From contig CM047815.1 in the NCBI GenBank assembly GCA_026214975.1, forward strand, positions 65,293,852 to 65,357,851: a stretch of 64,000 nucleotides of DNA, in the 5' to 3' direction. Source of the DNA: Gentiana macrophylla (lineage: Eukaryota; Streptophyta; Magnoliopsida; Gentianales; Gentianaceae). The translations under genes and the position numbers were made by a program. Below the pieces are notes generated by a model. The model was not told where the DNA came from, did no database searches, and was given only the letters and a program-made list of their open reading frames with translations. Each line of letters begins with the position of its first letter. Within the stretch, counting starts at the first letter, position 1. Shown here one piece after another: positions 1 to 9,538 of this stretch.

Positions 1-575
1 CTAAAATGTAGGAAAAAAACGAAAGTTGGGGCATTTATTCATTGAATTTCCTTATTCCACGGGCTCGTGTTATTTTTCCACGCCGCGCTCTTAAATTTCC
101 ACGTGGCGTAGGTTGCTTTTCCCCCAGGTCACGTGCCATCACTTGAACTTCCACGTGGCCTTTATAAAATTCCATGCCATCACACGATCCCGTGGAAACA
201 GGCACGGGCAACTTAAAAAAAATGCCAGGTCTGAACAGACCTGACTTGAATTATGGGTGTCTACAGTGACCTGAATGTATATTTTCACGAATAAATTGGG
301 GGACAAGAGCGGACATGGAGGGGACAAGCCCACGTTGGCTTGCACGGAGCACTTTTTTGGACCAAATTCTCCCACCCATGCGCGTGTATTTGTTGGGAGG
401 GTATTAGCCAATGGTTCAAATATGATACCTCTCCTGGTACCATACCTAATTTTGATATCTATCAATTCTTTTTATTGAAGATACTAATACCTTCTTATAG
501 GGATCAAAATTTGATTTTGGCCCCTACCATTGGACTTGCCCTTATATAACATAAAATTTGATTTTTGCAGTTTTG
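1..575. other. Intergenic stretch, no gene seen
   Basis: Short overlapping ORFs on both strands show no recognisable domain, no repeat structure and no plausible splice or promoter context. I see nothing to annotate here. Confidence 0.5.
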
Positions 576-650
576 TTTTTTGTTATTGATATAAATGTTG
601 TGGATCTTGCCACTTGATGTTAATAAATAAAGTTCGTTTAAAAAAAATAC
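576..650 (+). repeat. Possible 3' tail of a LINE or other poly(A) retroelement
   Basis: A T-rich stretch is followed by TTAATAAATAAAG and then an A-run. This resembles the 3' end of a plant LINE or retroposed sequence. No coding sequence precedes it, so the call is tentative. Confidence 0.2.
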
Positions 651-862
651 ATAATTTTTTTTTCTTAAAGTCCCCGGTATCCAGAACCCATTGATCCGAC
701 TAATCTGGAGTTCGGCCAGGGTCGTGCCTGCAGAGTCTGACTCTTACTCTGGGGTAAGGTCTGTCCAAGCTATTTCAACATGACGCCTCAGAGGAGAATT
801 GAACTGACGACCTCACTAGGCATTCTCAAGTCACTTACCACTTGAGTCAATCTACTTGGTTA
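650..862 (-). mobile_element. tRNA-derived SINE, minus strand
   Basis: On the minus strand a tRNA-like A-box region (TGACTCAAGTGGTAAG, near 834-849) is followed about 35 bases later by a B-box-like segment (GTCAGTTCAATTC, near 793-808). A unique tail then ends in an A-rich run (T-rich on + at 650-664). Order and spacing are those of an internal RNA polymerase III promoter in a plant SINE. I found no clear target duplication, and the family is not assigned. Confidence 0.6.
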
Positions 863-865
863 TAC

Positions 866-1262
866 ACTTTTGGTGGTGGTGTTGTACCATTGAAATCCAT
901 GAAACAGTCGTGCATAGATCATTCCATCATGGAATATGAGTTTATAGCACTAGACAAGGTGGTAGAAGAAGCATAATGATTTCAGAATTTCTTGGAGGAT
1001 TTTCCATGTTGCCTAAGCCAGGCGAAGTTATTAGCATACAATGCAATAGTCAGTCAGCAATTGGCCAGGCGCAAAATAGCATGTATAATGGCAAGTCTCG
1101 ACATATTCATCGGAGAAACAATACTATCAAACAATTGATGTCTAATAAGGTGATTACCATCGATTATGTATAATCGAAGGAGAATATAGTGGATCCGCTT
1201 ACGAAAGATTTACCTAAAGATCATATGTCATGATTGACAACCAAAATGGGTCTGAAGTATAT
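866..1262 (+). pseudogene. Ty1/Copia RNase H fragment (3' end of pol)
   Basis: Conceptual translation, with stops and a frame change near 975, gives the C-terminal RNase H part of a Copia polyprotein. It contains YTFGGGVV, then KQSCIDHSIMEYEF, then the C-N-SQSAIG substrate-binding stretch, then GKSRHIHRR and a decayed DPLTK near 1196. These are ordered as in Copia RNase H. No reverse transcriptase lies upstream, so this is a truncated relic of an element's 3' end. The following bases probably hold its 3' untranslated region. Confidence 0.75.
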
Positions 1263-1965
1263 ACGATAGGATCTTTGTAATGGTAACCCAACCATTTGAA
1301 AAGATATGTCAATATTATAGTTCAAAAATGATAACTAAGTTACGAAGGTTTTGTGAGCACTTATCCATTTCGAAGAATAAAAGTGATGTCCGCCAGCGCC
1401 AGGGGTAAATGTTAAGTGAAAGCTTTTAATGATTCCTATATCTTAAATAATCCAAGTGGGTACGAAAGAATATTCATGATAGGAGATCACCTATGTAAGT
1501 GTGAAGTGGGCCGCTTCTATGAGAATTTTAAGGCTGAATTCTTTAAAACATTTTTTGAAACCAAGGTTGTTCAGGGCCAAAATGAACACAACCATGAGAA
1601 CCATAACCCGTGTTAGAGGAAATATTGTGTGAGTATTATTGTTTTGGTTTACAATAATGGCTGAACAGATCAAAACATAGTTCACTAATTGGCCAAGTAA
1701 ATCTGAAAGTACTTCACTAAGGGATGTTCAATACCAGAAGTTACCTCTAATCGTGCAATATTTTTGTTTGAATTCTCATCAGGGTCTGCATTTGCATTGC
1801 ATTAATGCACAATTGTTGGAGAAAATAGACTTAATGTCATGTTTCGTGGCCGCAAACTCTTGGATAGTGGTCTTATGTGCTTGTTAGTGGCCATAATTGT
1901 TAGGTAGTGGACATTATGGCCTTAAGGTTGGGAGATATAATACCACCTATATAAATTATGAGCTC
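1263..1965 (+). repeat. Probable Copia 3' non-coding region and LTR fragment
   Basis: This sequence directly follows the RNase H remnant and lacks coding potential beyond 66 aa. A TGTTGGAGAA start near 1813 could open the 3' LTR. No matching LTR copy or target duplication is visible, so the limits are guesses. Confidence 0.3.
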
Positions 1966-2098
1966 ACTAACGAACCCGAGTTTCAAATAATGAACTCACT
2001 AACGAACCCCGAGTTTCAAATAAAGAAATCACTAACGAACCTCGTGTTTCAAATCATGAACTCACTAACCCCGGTTTTGAAATAATGACATCACTAAC
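1966..2098 (+). repeat. Minisatellite, about 32-bp unit, four copies
   Basis: Four consecutive copies of a unit built on CTCACTAACGAACC followed by GAGTTTCAAATAATGA are visible with small changes. The short ORF across it is only the repeat read in frame. Confidence 0.75.
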
Positions 2099-2940
2099 AA
2101 TCATCAAATAGTTAAATCTGATAATATATTATAAAATTTATATCATATTGTAAAAAAATATTTTAGTTGTTATAACAAAATTTGTTGAAAAAAATTAATT
2201 TAATTAAAAAAATATTATAAAAACTGATTTAATGCAACAACCATTAAATGAAAAAATTATACAAATTTACATTGAAGATATTAAAAAAATGGTAGGGTTT
2301 TGTCCAAAAGGACAAACTAATACATTTATTAGGCTACAAGTACATAGATGATTAGAAATGACAAAACTTAATTAACATTACCAAAATACCCTTTGGCTAA
2401 TTAAACCTAATTACCCAATTGATCTTTCCCTCATCCATCATCGTTCAAAAATGCATCCATCGGCATCAGCGTTCTAGCAGCAGCAGCGTTCAAAACTCAT
2501 TCTTCTTCTTCTTCCAATCACAGCAGCAGCGTATGGTGATGACTCATGGCGGCCGGAATCGTCCATGGTGGTGATTGGATTGCTACGGACTGGAAATTTC
2601 TCTGATTGAGCAAATAGTAACACACGCCGATTTGATCCGTCCTTCTCGTCGATTAATCCGTCCTTCTCTATTAATCCATCCTTCTCGTCGATTGAGCAGA
2701 CGCCGGACGGACATAGTGGATGCTTCACTGCTCCGGCTACTGCCTCGCTGCTACAAGGATGAAACGGGGATTCGATTTAGGAAGGAAACAGAGAAGGAAG
2801 ACGAAAATCAAAACAAGGATTTGATTGAGGATGGAAACAGAAGGGATTTTCGGCTGCAACCACTGCTCCGCCCAAGAAGGCAGGTTGTTTTTCTTTTTTT
2901 TGGGTTTAGGGTTGTTAGTACTAATTTTGTAACGTTACTA
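2099..2940. other. Gene-free stretch with one doubtful ORF
   Basis: AT-rich sequence is followed at 2470-2900 by a more GC-balanced segment holding a 187-aa ORF (2575-3138, +) that runs into the next repeat. The ORF is Arg/Ser-rich at the start and repeat-derived at the end, and I recognise no domain. It may belong to a transposon or an old 5' exon. I do not call it a gene. Confidence 0.3.
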
Positions 2941-2954
2941 CATTTTTTGATGTA

Positions 2955-3255
2955 CTTTATCTATTTTATGGGCTGTTACTACTTGTTTATTGCCCTTTAC
3001 TATATTTTACGCGGCTGTTATTATTTGTTTTTAGTCTGTTACTACTTGTTTTTAGGATGTTACGACACATTACGGGACTGTTACGACTTGTTTATTGGCT
3101 GTTACTATATTTTACGGGCTGTTACTACTTGTTTTTAGGCTGTTACTACTTGTTACTAGGCTGTTACTACTTTTCCATTGGATGTTACGACATTTTATGG
3201 ATTGTTACTACTTGTTTTCATGGCTGTTACTGCATTTTATCTAGTGTTACTACGT
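2955..3255 (+). repeat. Minisatellite, about 20-22 bp unit
   Basis: Roughly a dozen degenerate copies of a unit around TGTTACTACTTGTTTTTAGG follow each other. The Cys-Tyr-Tyr-rich reading frames through it are products of the repeat, not a protein. Confidence 0.7.
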
Positions 3256-3669
3256 AATTAATTTGTAAAAAGGTATTTTTATCCATTTATTATGAATTTG
3301 TCCTTTCTAATCACAAAACATGTAGTAATTTTCCTTCTGGACCCATTTTTGATTTTTTTTTTTATCCTTGTAGCCATTCCCCCAAAAAATGGCTAAGGGC
3401 CTAAAATGACACAAAATAGACTTAATTAGGCAAAAAGGACATGCTAAACAATTCATTGTTTATAATGACACAAATTAGATAGGTAGACCAAAATACCCTT
3501 AATGAAAAATAATTATAAAAAAAGGGGCAACAGACGCTGAATTTGAACAGGCGTTGTTTGAGTGGTTTTTTTTTATTACGAATAATAGGCACTGCCTTTT
3601 TTTTTTTCTGGACGCAAAAAAATTAAAAAATAAAAAGAAAAAAAATGTTATTTTATCTCTCTTACCCAA

Positions 3670-3750
3670 TATTTCAAACGGTTATATCTTTTGATATAAA
3701 ACTCCAATCATCGTAACTTTTTCACCATATCATATTTTTTCGTCAACACG
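3670..3750 (+). repeat. Cap repeat copy 1
   Basis: A segment starting TTTCAAACGGTTATATC and running through TTTTTTCGTCA recurs at 4413-4495. Each copy is followed immediately by a minisatellite, so the cap plus array looks duplicated. Confidence 0.6.
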
Positions 3751-4352
3751 ACGCAGTGACACCGTGATGCAGAAACACCGCAATTCATTTACCACCGCGA
3801 TGCAGTGACCACCCCGATGCAGTGACCATCGCGATGCATTGACCACCTCGATTCATTGACCACCCCGATGCAGTGACCACCCCGATTCATTGTCCACCAT
3901 TATTCAGTGACCATCGCGATGCATTCACCACTGTGATGCAATGACTACCCCGATGCAATGACCACCGCGATGCAGTGACCACCCCTGATACATTGACCAC
4001 CGTGATGCATTCACCACGACGATGCACAGACCACCCTGAAGCAGTGACCACCGTGATGCAATGACCCCCGATGCAGTGACCACCTCGATGTTGTGACCAC
4101 CGCGATGCATTCACCACAGTGATGCACTGACCACCTCGATGCACTGACCACCATGATGCATTCACCATCGCAATGCAGTTACCATCGCGATACATTGACC
4201 TCATCGATGTAGTGACCACGACGATGCAGTGGTCTCCGCGATGCATTGACCACCCCGATGCAGTGACCACCCTGAATCATTGACCACCGTGATGCAGTGA
4301 CCACCCCGATGCAGTGAACATCGAGATGCAGTGACATTTGATGATGCGACAC
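3750..4352 (+). repeat. 17-bp minisatellite, about 35 copies
   Basis: The unit CCACCGCGATGCAGTGA and close variants repeat head to tail with a steady 17-bp period. Because 17 is not a multiple of three, all three frames are cycled, giving long Trp-Ser-His-Arg-rich ORFs on the minus strand that are artefacts. Variable positions include CCGCG/CCCCG and CAGTGA/CATTGA. Confidence 0.9.
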
Positions 4353-4412
4353 CGCGATGACATTTGATATTTTTTCGACTTAATTTCAGAAAATCGATTT
4401 CTTTTAAAATCG

Positions 4413-4495
4413 ACTTCAAACGGCTATATCTTTTGATATAAAACTACGATCAGCATAATTCTTTCTCATGAGTTCATATTTTTTCGTCATCTTTA
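4413..4495 (+). repeat. Cap repeat copy 2
   Basis: Second copy of the segment at 3670-3750 (CTTCAAACGGCTATATC to TTTTTTCGTCATC). It precedes the next array. Confidence 0.6.
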
Positions 4496-4504
4496 TTCTG
4501 ATAT

Positions 4505-4745
4505 CTTGTTTTATGAAGTGACACCTTATACAATGACACCAACATTTTAGGAAGTGACACCCGATGCAGTGACACCCAATGATACAATATTTTATGATGT
4601 GACACGTTATACAGTGACGCCCAATGACACCAATATTTTATGAACTGATGACACCTTATGCAGTGATACCCAATAACACCAACATTTTATGAAGTGACAC
4701 CCATTAACAACAACATTTTATGGAGGGACACTCAATGACACCAAA
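4505..4745 (+). repeat. Degenerate minisatellite, about 46-bp unit
   Basis: About five copies of a compound unit holding GAAGTGACACC, GCAGTGACACCC and AATGACACCAACATTTTAT. The GCAGTGACACC core resembles the 17-bp array upstream, so the two arrays may share an origin. Confidence 0.65.
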
Positions 4746-4885
4746 GTGACACTATAATTTATGTATCAAATTGTATGCAGTGACATCAATGTCACTTCAT
4801 TAATTGTCTATTGAATAAAAAAACATTTACAGAGATGATTACAATGAAAATGGCCAACTAATTAAATCTAAAAATGGTCTTTCTA

Positions 4886-4896
4886 GACAAATAATC

Positions 4897-4927
<31 letters not shown>

Positions 4928-4932
4928 TAACA
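4886..4932 (+). repeat. (AAT)n microsatellite
   Basis: An uninterrupted run of about ten ATA/AAT triplets with AAC variants at its right end. Confidence 0.85.
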
Positions 4933-5081
4933 ACTTCGATCAAAGCCCTCATCATGGAAGTGTTCTTGTTCTCGGACAAGACGTGTTCTTGGTACAGGTA
5001 ACATATTCTTCTTTTGTCAAAAAATAAATAAATATTATGACTAATTATATTATGCTTTCTACAAAAGTTGGAAAGATTGCC

Positions 5082-5186
5082 TACAAGGCATCGGCCCAGA
5101 TGTTAGTGTTGTGGTCATTAACCTGGAGGTTGTAGGTTTGAGCCCTAGTGGGGGCAAAAAAGTGTGCGTGTGTGTAAAAAAATGTG
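5082..5186 (+). mobile_element. Short tRNA-derived SINE with target duplication
   Basis: A B-box-like segment (GTAGGTTTGAGCCC, near 5128) follows a tRNA-like 5' part with TGTTAGTGTTGTGG. The element ends in GTGTGTGTAAAAAAATGTG. It is flanked by GGAAAGATTGCC (5070-5081) and GGAAAGACTGCC (5187-5198), a 12-bp target duplication with one mismatch. It sits at the edge of the LINE remnant and is therefore probably younger than that remnant. Confidence 0.75.
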
Positions 5187-5956
5187 GGAAAGACTGCCAA
5201 AACTAGTGCTATCAGGAGCTGAATATCTTGGATGAGAATGAACACTTCAGCAGTTGGAGTCTTGAGACCTTGCACCATTTGTACCAGAACTTGCACCAGA
5301 TTAAGACAGTCAGATTTGATGATTATACTACTCCAGCCCCTCTCTTTAGCAACCAGAAGAGCCCAATGGACTACCTCAGCTTCAAAACGTAAGGCTGATC
5401 CAAGATTGTAGAAAGACCTGCCCTAAATTTCAATAAGATTGTAGTTTTTATCAAAAACCGCAACCACTCCACCTGCAGCTTTCATTTGGTCACTCCAGGC
5501 TGCATCAGTGTGCAAAATCACCATCTGCTGAGGGGCAATTGACAAATTAAAAGAAGAATTAACATGAGGCTGTAAAGGCCTATCAACAAGCAAATGAGTA
5601 GAGGGAGGCATGTTCATAACACAATTTGCAGAGGCAAAATCATTCCGATCACGAGCAACAAGAGAAATAATAGTATCCGGATCAACATAATTCCTATTGA
5701 AGCACCATTCATTTCTACATTTCCATAAATGCCAAAAAGTAAATAAAGTAAGTTCAAGCATCTCCATAGAATAGCAGGTAGACTGGTTATTAACCACAAA
5801 AGACCACAAAGCCTGCAAATTAAAATCAACATCATCAAAATGAGGCCAAGAGAAATTAGAGAGCTTCCAGGTATCCTTGGCTTCAACACAGCCAACCAAA
5901 ATATGTGCCATTATTAAGTGTTCATTTTTTTCATTCCTTATTCTATCAGAAATCAT
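5187..5956 (-). pseudogene. LINE 3' end: zf-RVT-like region and RNase H domain
   Basis: A 177-aa minus-strand ORF (5956-5423) starts with a zf-RVT-like part typical of plant L1-type LINEs (EHLIMAHILVGC, later WHLWKCRNEW). It then enters a plant-type RNase H domain (VILHTDAAW with catalytic Asp, then GGVVAVF). The RNase H continues in other frames towards 5190 (LRFEAEVVHWALLVA, then SDCLNLVQVL), so at least one frameshift and a stop interrupt it. No reverse transcriptase core is present, as expected for a 5'-truncated or broken LINE. The reading stops at the SINE. Confidence 0.75.
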
Positions 5957-6719
5957 CTTGACCTGACATTATTTTTTTCATAAGCTTTTTATACGGATTT
6001 TTATAAACATATGAAAACACATTGAGATGAAATTGATCGATCTGGTACATCGTCAAATTTTGAAATTCATTCATGAGAAATTAACCCAAAGGGGGCACAA
6101 TAGAGGAACTGATTCAAAAAGACATTAAACTCTTTTTCAACTTTAACAGGACAATACAAAAAGGGGGAACCTCCTCTCCAGCTACGCACACTCAAGCTGA
6201 AACAAAACCACAAGATTTAACACAAATCATAGAAAGCAAATGAAATGTATGCATGTAATACAAAACAAAACAAAAAGGAATTCAAAGGCAGAGCAACTAC
6301 AAATCGGCGGGAGGGCTCAGATCGGCGGGAGTTGTTTGAAACCGGCCGGAATCAAAAAAGCTGAAAGCCATGCCGGACGGAAGCTGGAAGTAAAAAGAGG
6401 GCTGGGCTCGTCGGAGATGGCTGAAATCGCAGGAGTTCAGGTAGGAACTCAGATCGGCGGCGGCAGTTGTCTAAAGCCAGCCAAAATCAGCCATGGAAGT
6501 TGCCATCAATGGACGAGCTGAGTTATTCTTGTCCTTTGTTTTCCCTGGAACTGAAACAAGAAAATAGTTTAAAAGGGATAGGGTTAATGTTGGGTTTGTA
6601 ACGAGGGGTAATTTAAGAAACATAGAAAAATTTGTCTTTATGAACGATGATCTTTTTTAGGTGTCCTAAGTGCCTAATTAAGTCTCAAAATAAGTCATTT
6701 TAAACAAATACCCATTAAA
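5957..6719. other. Gene-free stretch
   Basis: There is a 93-aa ORF at 6240-6521 (+), rich in IGG/KPA repeats from a short duplicated GC-rich segment (ATCGGCGG motifs). No domain is recognised. It may be internal DNA of the CACTA element ending at 7068. Confidence 0.3.
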
Positions 6720-6739
6720 AAATTAGAAGTGAACATAAA

Positions 6740-7068
6740 ATTTTAAACTTGGATTTAATGCGACCGATGTTGTCGTCACATAAAATGATCTGGTCCACAT
6801 GCATTCCAAGCTGGCAAGGGGTCGTCGCAAAAAAAAAAAAAAAAAAAAAAAAGGAGGCCGGCGTCACAAATAATACTGTTCCCGCCAAAAAAAGTCACGC
6901 CCAAATTTGCCCAGAAAATGCGTCGTCACAAAAAATCAGCCCGCCAAAAATTCCCGCAAAGTTTGACTTTTTTATAGAATGATTTAGTACGACGACATGT
7001 CGTCACAAACAATTAATGCATTTGGCGTGGACTGTATGTCGTCACTAAAATCCGAATTTGTTGTAGTG
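6740..7068 (-). mobile_element. Terminal part of a CACTA (En/Spm) transposon
   Basis: The segment ends at 7068 with TTTGTTGTAGTG, the complement of the CACTACAACAAA terminus of plant CACTA elements. Inside lie at least five subterminal copies of GTCGTCACAAA-like motifs (near 6772, 6822, 6922, 6995 and 7040) in one orientation, which is the usual transposase-binding layout. No second CACTA end and no transposase gene were found, so only one end is visible. Confidence 0.65.
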
Positions 7069-7286
7069 GTGTACTTATGACTTTCGGTTATATCCATGTC
7101 ATTCGATTTTTTTTCATGTTCGATTATTTGTTTTAACATTTACTGTATCCTAGGTCTAACAGTTCATTACTAGATCTATTATGTCGCAAATAGTAACATG
7201 CGGTTCACGAGTGTTGCAACAATAAATATTGTTAAAATGGACCATCAGGGATCTAAAAACGGATTGCAATAATAAAAAATAGAGAA

Positions 7287-7449
7287 ATGATTATTTCACA
7301 ACAAATATGCACAACAAAGTGTCACACCAACTTTTTCCACCATTGATTTTGTTAGGGCGTATTTGAATCAATAGGTCCTACATCATAATCAATGGTCCAA
7401 AAGTGCGTTGTGGACCTTTGCTGTGCACATTTATTGTGGCATTATCACT
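7287..7449. mobile_element. MITE with long terminal inverted repeats
   Basis: The left arm CACAACAAATATGCACAAC (from 7297) is matched in inverse at the right (TGTGCACATTTATTGTGG, ending 7439). An inner pair CCATTGATT/AATCAATGG adds to the hairpin. Length and structure fit a small non-autonomous DNA transposon. The superfamily is unknown and no clear target duplication is seen. Confidence 0.65.
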
Positions 7450-7454
7450 ACTCT

Positions 7455-7870
7455 AAAATAAACGAGAAAACATAAATCACACCAGAAACAATAACACAGA
7501 TTTAACGTGGTTTCCATCAATGTGCCTACTACTCCTGCTACTGCTGCAAATGTTCTAGGTTACAACAGATGTGTATTTATAGTCACAAAACCTTAAACAT
7601 AACCGCCATAAAGACATACTAACAGATTGACTAAAATACCCCAGATGTAAACTTAGCTCAACTGACTCCACCAGACGTAACCATGCTGACTATTGCCAAA
7701 ATTGACTTTTGCCGAAACCGATTTTTTCCGAAAGCTCACTTTTGCTCAGCTCACATTACTCAGCTGAGTACTTACCTCTGCTTAGTACTCAGCTCTGAAT
7801 GAGAGATCAAGTCACATTTTGTAACAATATCACCCGGACACAACTTATTCTAGAATCAATAAACCATGAC
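7455..7870 (+). repeat. Dispersed repeat with AGATTTAACGTGGTTTCC, copy A
   Basis: This segment shares ordered blocks with 42185-42360 plus 49818-49937: AACAYAGATTTAACGTGG, TAACCGCCATAA and TGACTAAAATACCC. It is therefore an interspersed repeat. Its class is not assigned. Confidence 0.55.
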
Positions 7871-8242
7871 TTTTCTAACATTATTTCGTTTCATAAAACT
7901 GAATTGTTGTATATATACTGTATGTAAGGGTGCACATGGTCCGGTTTTCCGGTTTTTAACTGCTTTTAAAACCAAACCATTTTTTACGGTTTCAAAATTT
8001 ACAAACCAAAACCGAACCATAGCTAGGTAAAACCATATTATCCGGTCCGGTTTGGATCGACTTGGTTACGATTTTTTCCAATTTTTAATCCTCTTTTTTT
8101 TTCTTACAAATAATTTACTGAAAGAGCATTATCACGGTTCAGCGAATTCATTTCATTATTCATACGACAATCATATAAGGTTATCATTCTCAATCTACCA
8201 TACACCATAACTTGAATATCACTGAGTCATCTCTCTCTCTAT

Positions 8243-8247
8243 GTATG

Positions 8248-8305
<58 letters not shown>
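8243..8305 (+). repeat. (TA)n(TG)n compound microsatellite
   Basis: A TA run passes into about 22 TG dinucleotides without interruption. Confidence 0.9.
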
Positions 8306-8306
<1 letters not shown>

Positions 8307-8600
8307 AACATTATATTATCATATTTTTCAATTCAGATAATCATATAGAACTATGTAAATTGTTTTATTTCATCTTGTCGTAGGTCCTATTAGGATGGAC
8401 ATCAAACTACATGTGTGAGCAGTTGATTGAAGTATTAATAGATCATGGGTGAGATATTAGTTATGTATATGTAGTAATAATTGAGGAGACCGATTTAAAA
8501 GTCGGTTTTTACTATAGTGCACATGTGTAAAGTGCAGACAGTGGATTGATTGGTGTGGCAAATAAATAAAGCAAGCCCTTAATTAATAGTGTCGATACAT

Positions 8601-8602
8601 AG

Positions 8603-8680
<78 letters not shown>
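8601..8680 (+). repeat. (CA)n(TA)n compound microsatellite
   Basis: About eleven CA units are followed by about 29 TA units. Overlapping ORFs that read as Tyr-Ile or Thr-His runs are artefacts. Confidence 0.9.
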
Positions 8681-8683
<3 letters not shown>

Positions 8684-9000
8684 GTTCCGGTTTGTCCGGT
8701 TTTATCTTGAAAACCAAAACTTTTTATGGTTTGGTTTTTTAAAAAAACCAACCAAAAACCAGTGCCACACGTATTTTGGTTTCAACTGATTTGGTTCGAC
8801 CGGATTGGTTGGTTTCCGGTTTTTTTGTGCACCCGTAAGTGTATGTGTTTTTGAGAAGATTCATGCAACGTAAATATCACATTGAACAGCGTTTACAGTC
8901 GACAAACCCAACGTAGTTTTCATCCATTTTAATTGCTTGAATCCAAAGGTTTACAACTTTTTGAAGCTCACATGTCACCAACCCACTTTCAGATTCTTCT

Positions 9001-9016
9001 CATAATATATGTATGC
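9001..9016 (+). promoter_or_regulatory. Possible TATA element of the glycosylase gene
   Basis: An ATAATATATGTA stretch lies about 110 bases before the chosen start codon at 9121. In an AT-rich region this is weak evidence. Confidence 0.25.
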
Positions 9017-9120
9017 TATGCATAAAGAATTGAAAAAACCCAAAATCTCTTCAATCTACTAATTAATTTAACTCAAAGCCCAAAACATAAATTATTTTTT
9101 ATTCGCCAACAAATTAAATC

Positions 9121-9538
9121 ATGTACTCCAAGCAAAATGCAAAAAGATTTGGTGTATTTACTAGTAGTAGTAGTAGTAATAGAGAAAAAGAGAAGTCGTC
9201 AGGTGGGAGCAACTTCTTCTTAGCTGCAAAACACATGAACAAAGTGTACCCTATTATTGGGACGGCGGCCTTAATGTATAAATCTCGTTCACCCCTTTCA
9301 CTCTCTTCTCTATCATTAACTTTATCTCAAAACTCGAATGATTCGACTCAGACAACCGATTCTTCAACGCCTCTAGGTGAGAAGATTGCCTTAGCGCTTC
9401 AGTTGATTGAATCATCCAAACGTATTGATCAGTACACGAAAACTGTTCCGAAAGTACCTTGTCCAATCGTCTCAAATATCAATGAAGAATCTGGGGAATG
9501 CTTGATCAGGAGATGTAATTGGATTACACAGACTAGCG
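9121..9538 (+). CDS. Glycosylase exon 1 (residues 1-139 and part of 140)
   Basis: It starts at the first ATG of the open frame and encodes the Ser-rich N-terminus, a helical segment ([15 protein letters not shown]) and the start of the TAG domain with zinc ligand Cys132. The donor is GCG|GTAAGA. Read-through would stop in intron 1 after 159 aa, so splicing is needed. Asp140 is split by the intron (G|AT). Confidence 0.85.

Larger units (their letters stand above)
7928..8834. mobile_element. Non-autonomous element with GGGTGCACA ends
   Basis: The left end GGGTGCACA (7928-7936) and right end TGTGCACCC (8826-8834) are perfect 9-bp inverted repeats. Both arms are filled with CCGGTTTT, AAAACCAAACC and related motifs that can pair with each other. 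No transposase is present. Two microsatellites lie inside. A related end (GGGGTGTACACGG) occurs at 60646. Confidence 0.6.

Noticed and set aside
2575..3138. 187-aa ORF (+)
   Set aside because: The C-terminal third is minisatellite, the rest has no domain or homologue I recognise, and there is no codon or splice context.
3887..4419. Minus-strand ORFs of 61-127 aa rich in Trp, Ser, His, Arg
   Set aside because: They are the 17-bp minisatellite read in its three cycling frames.
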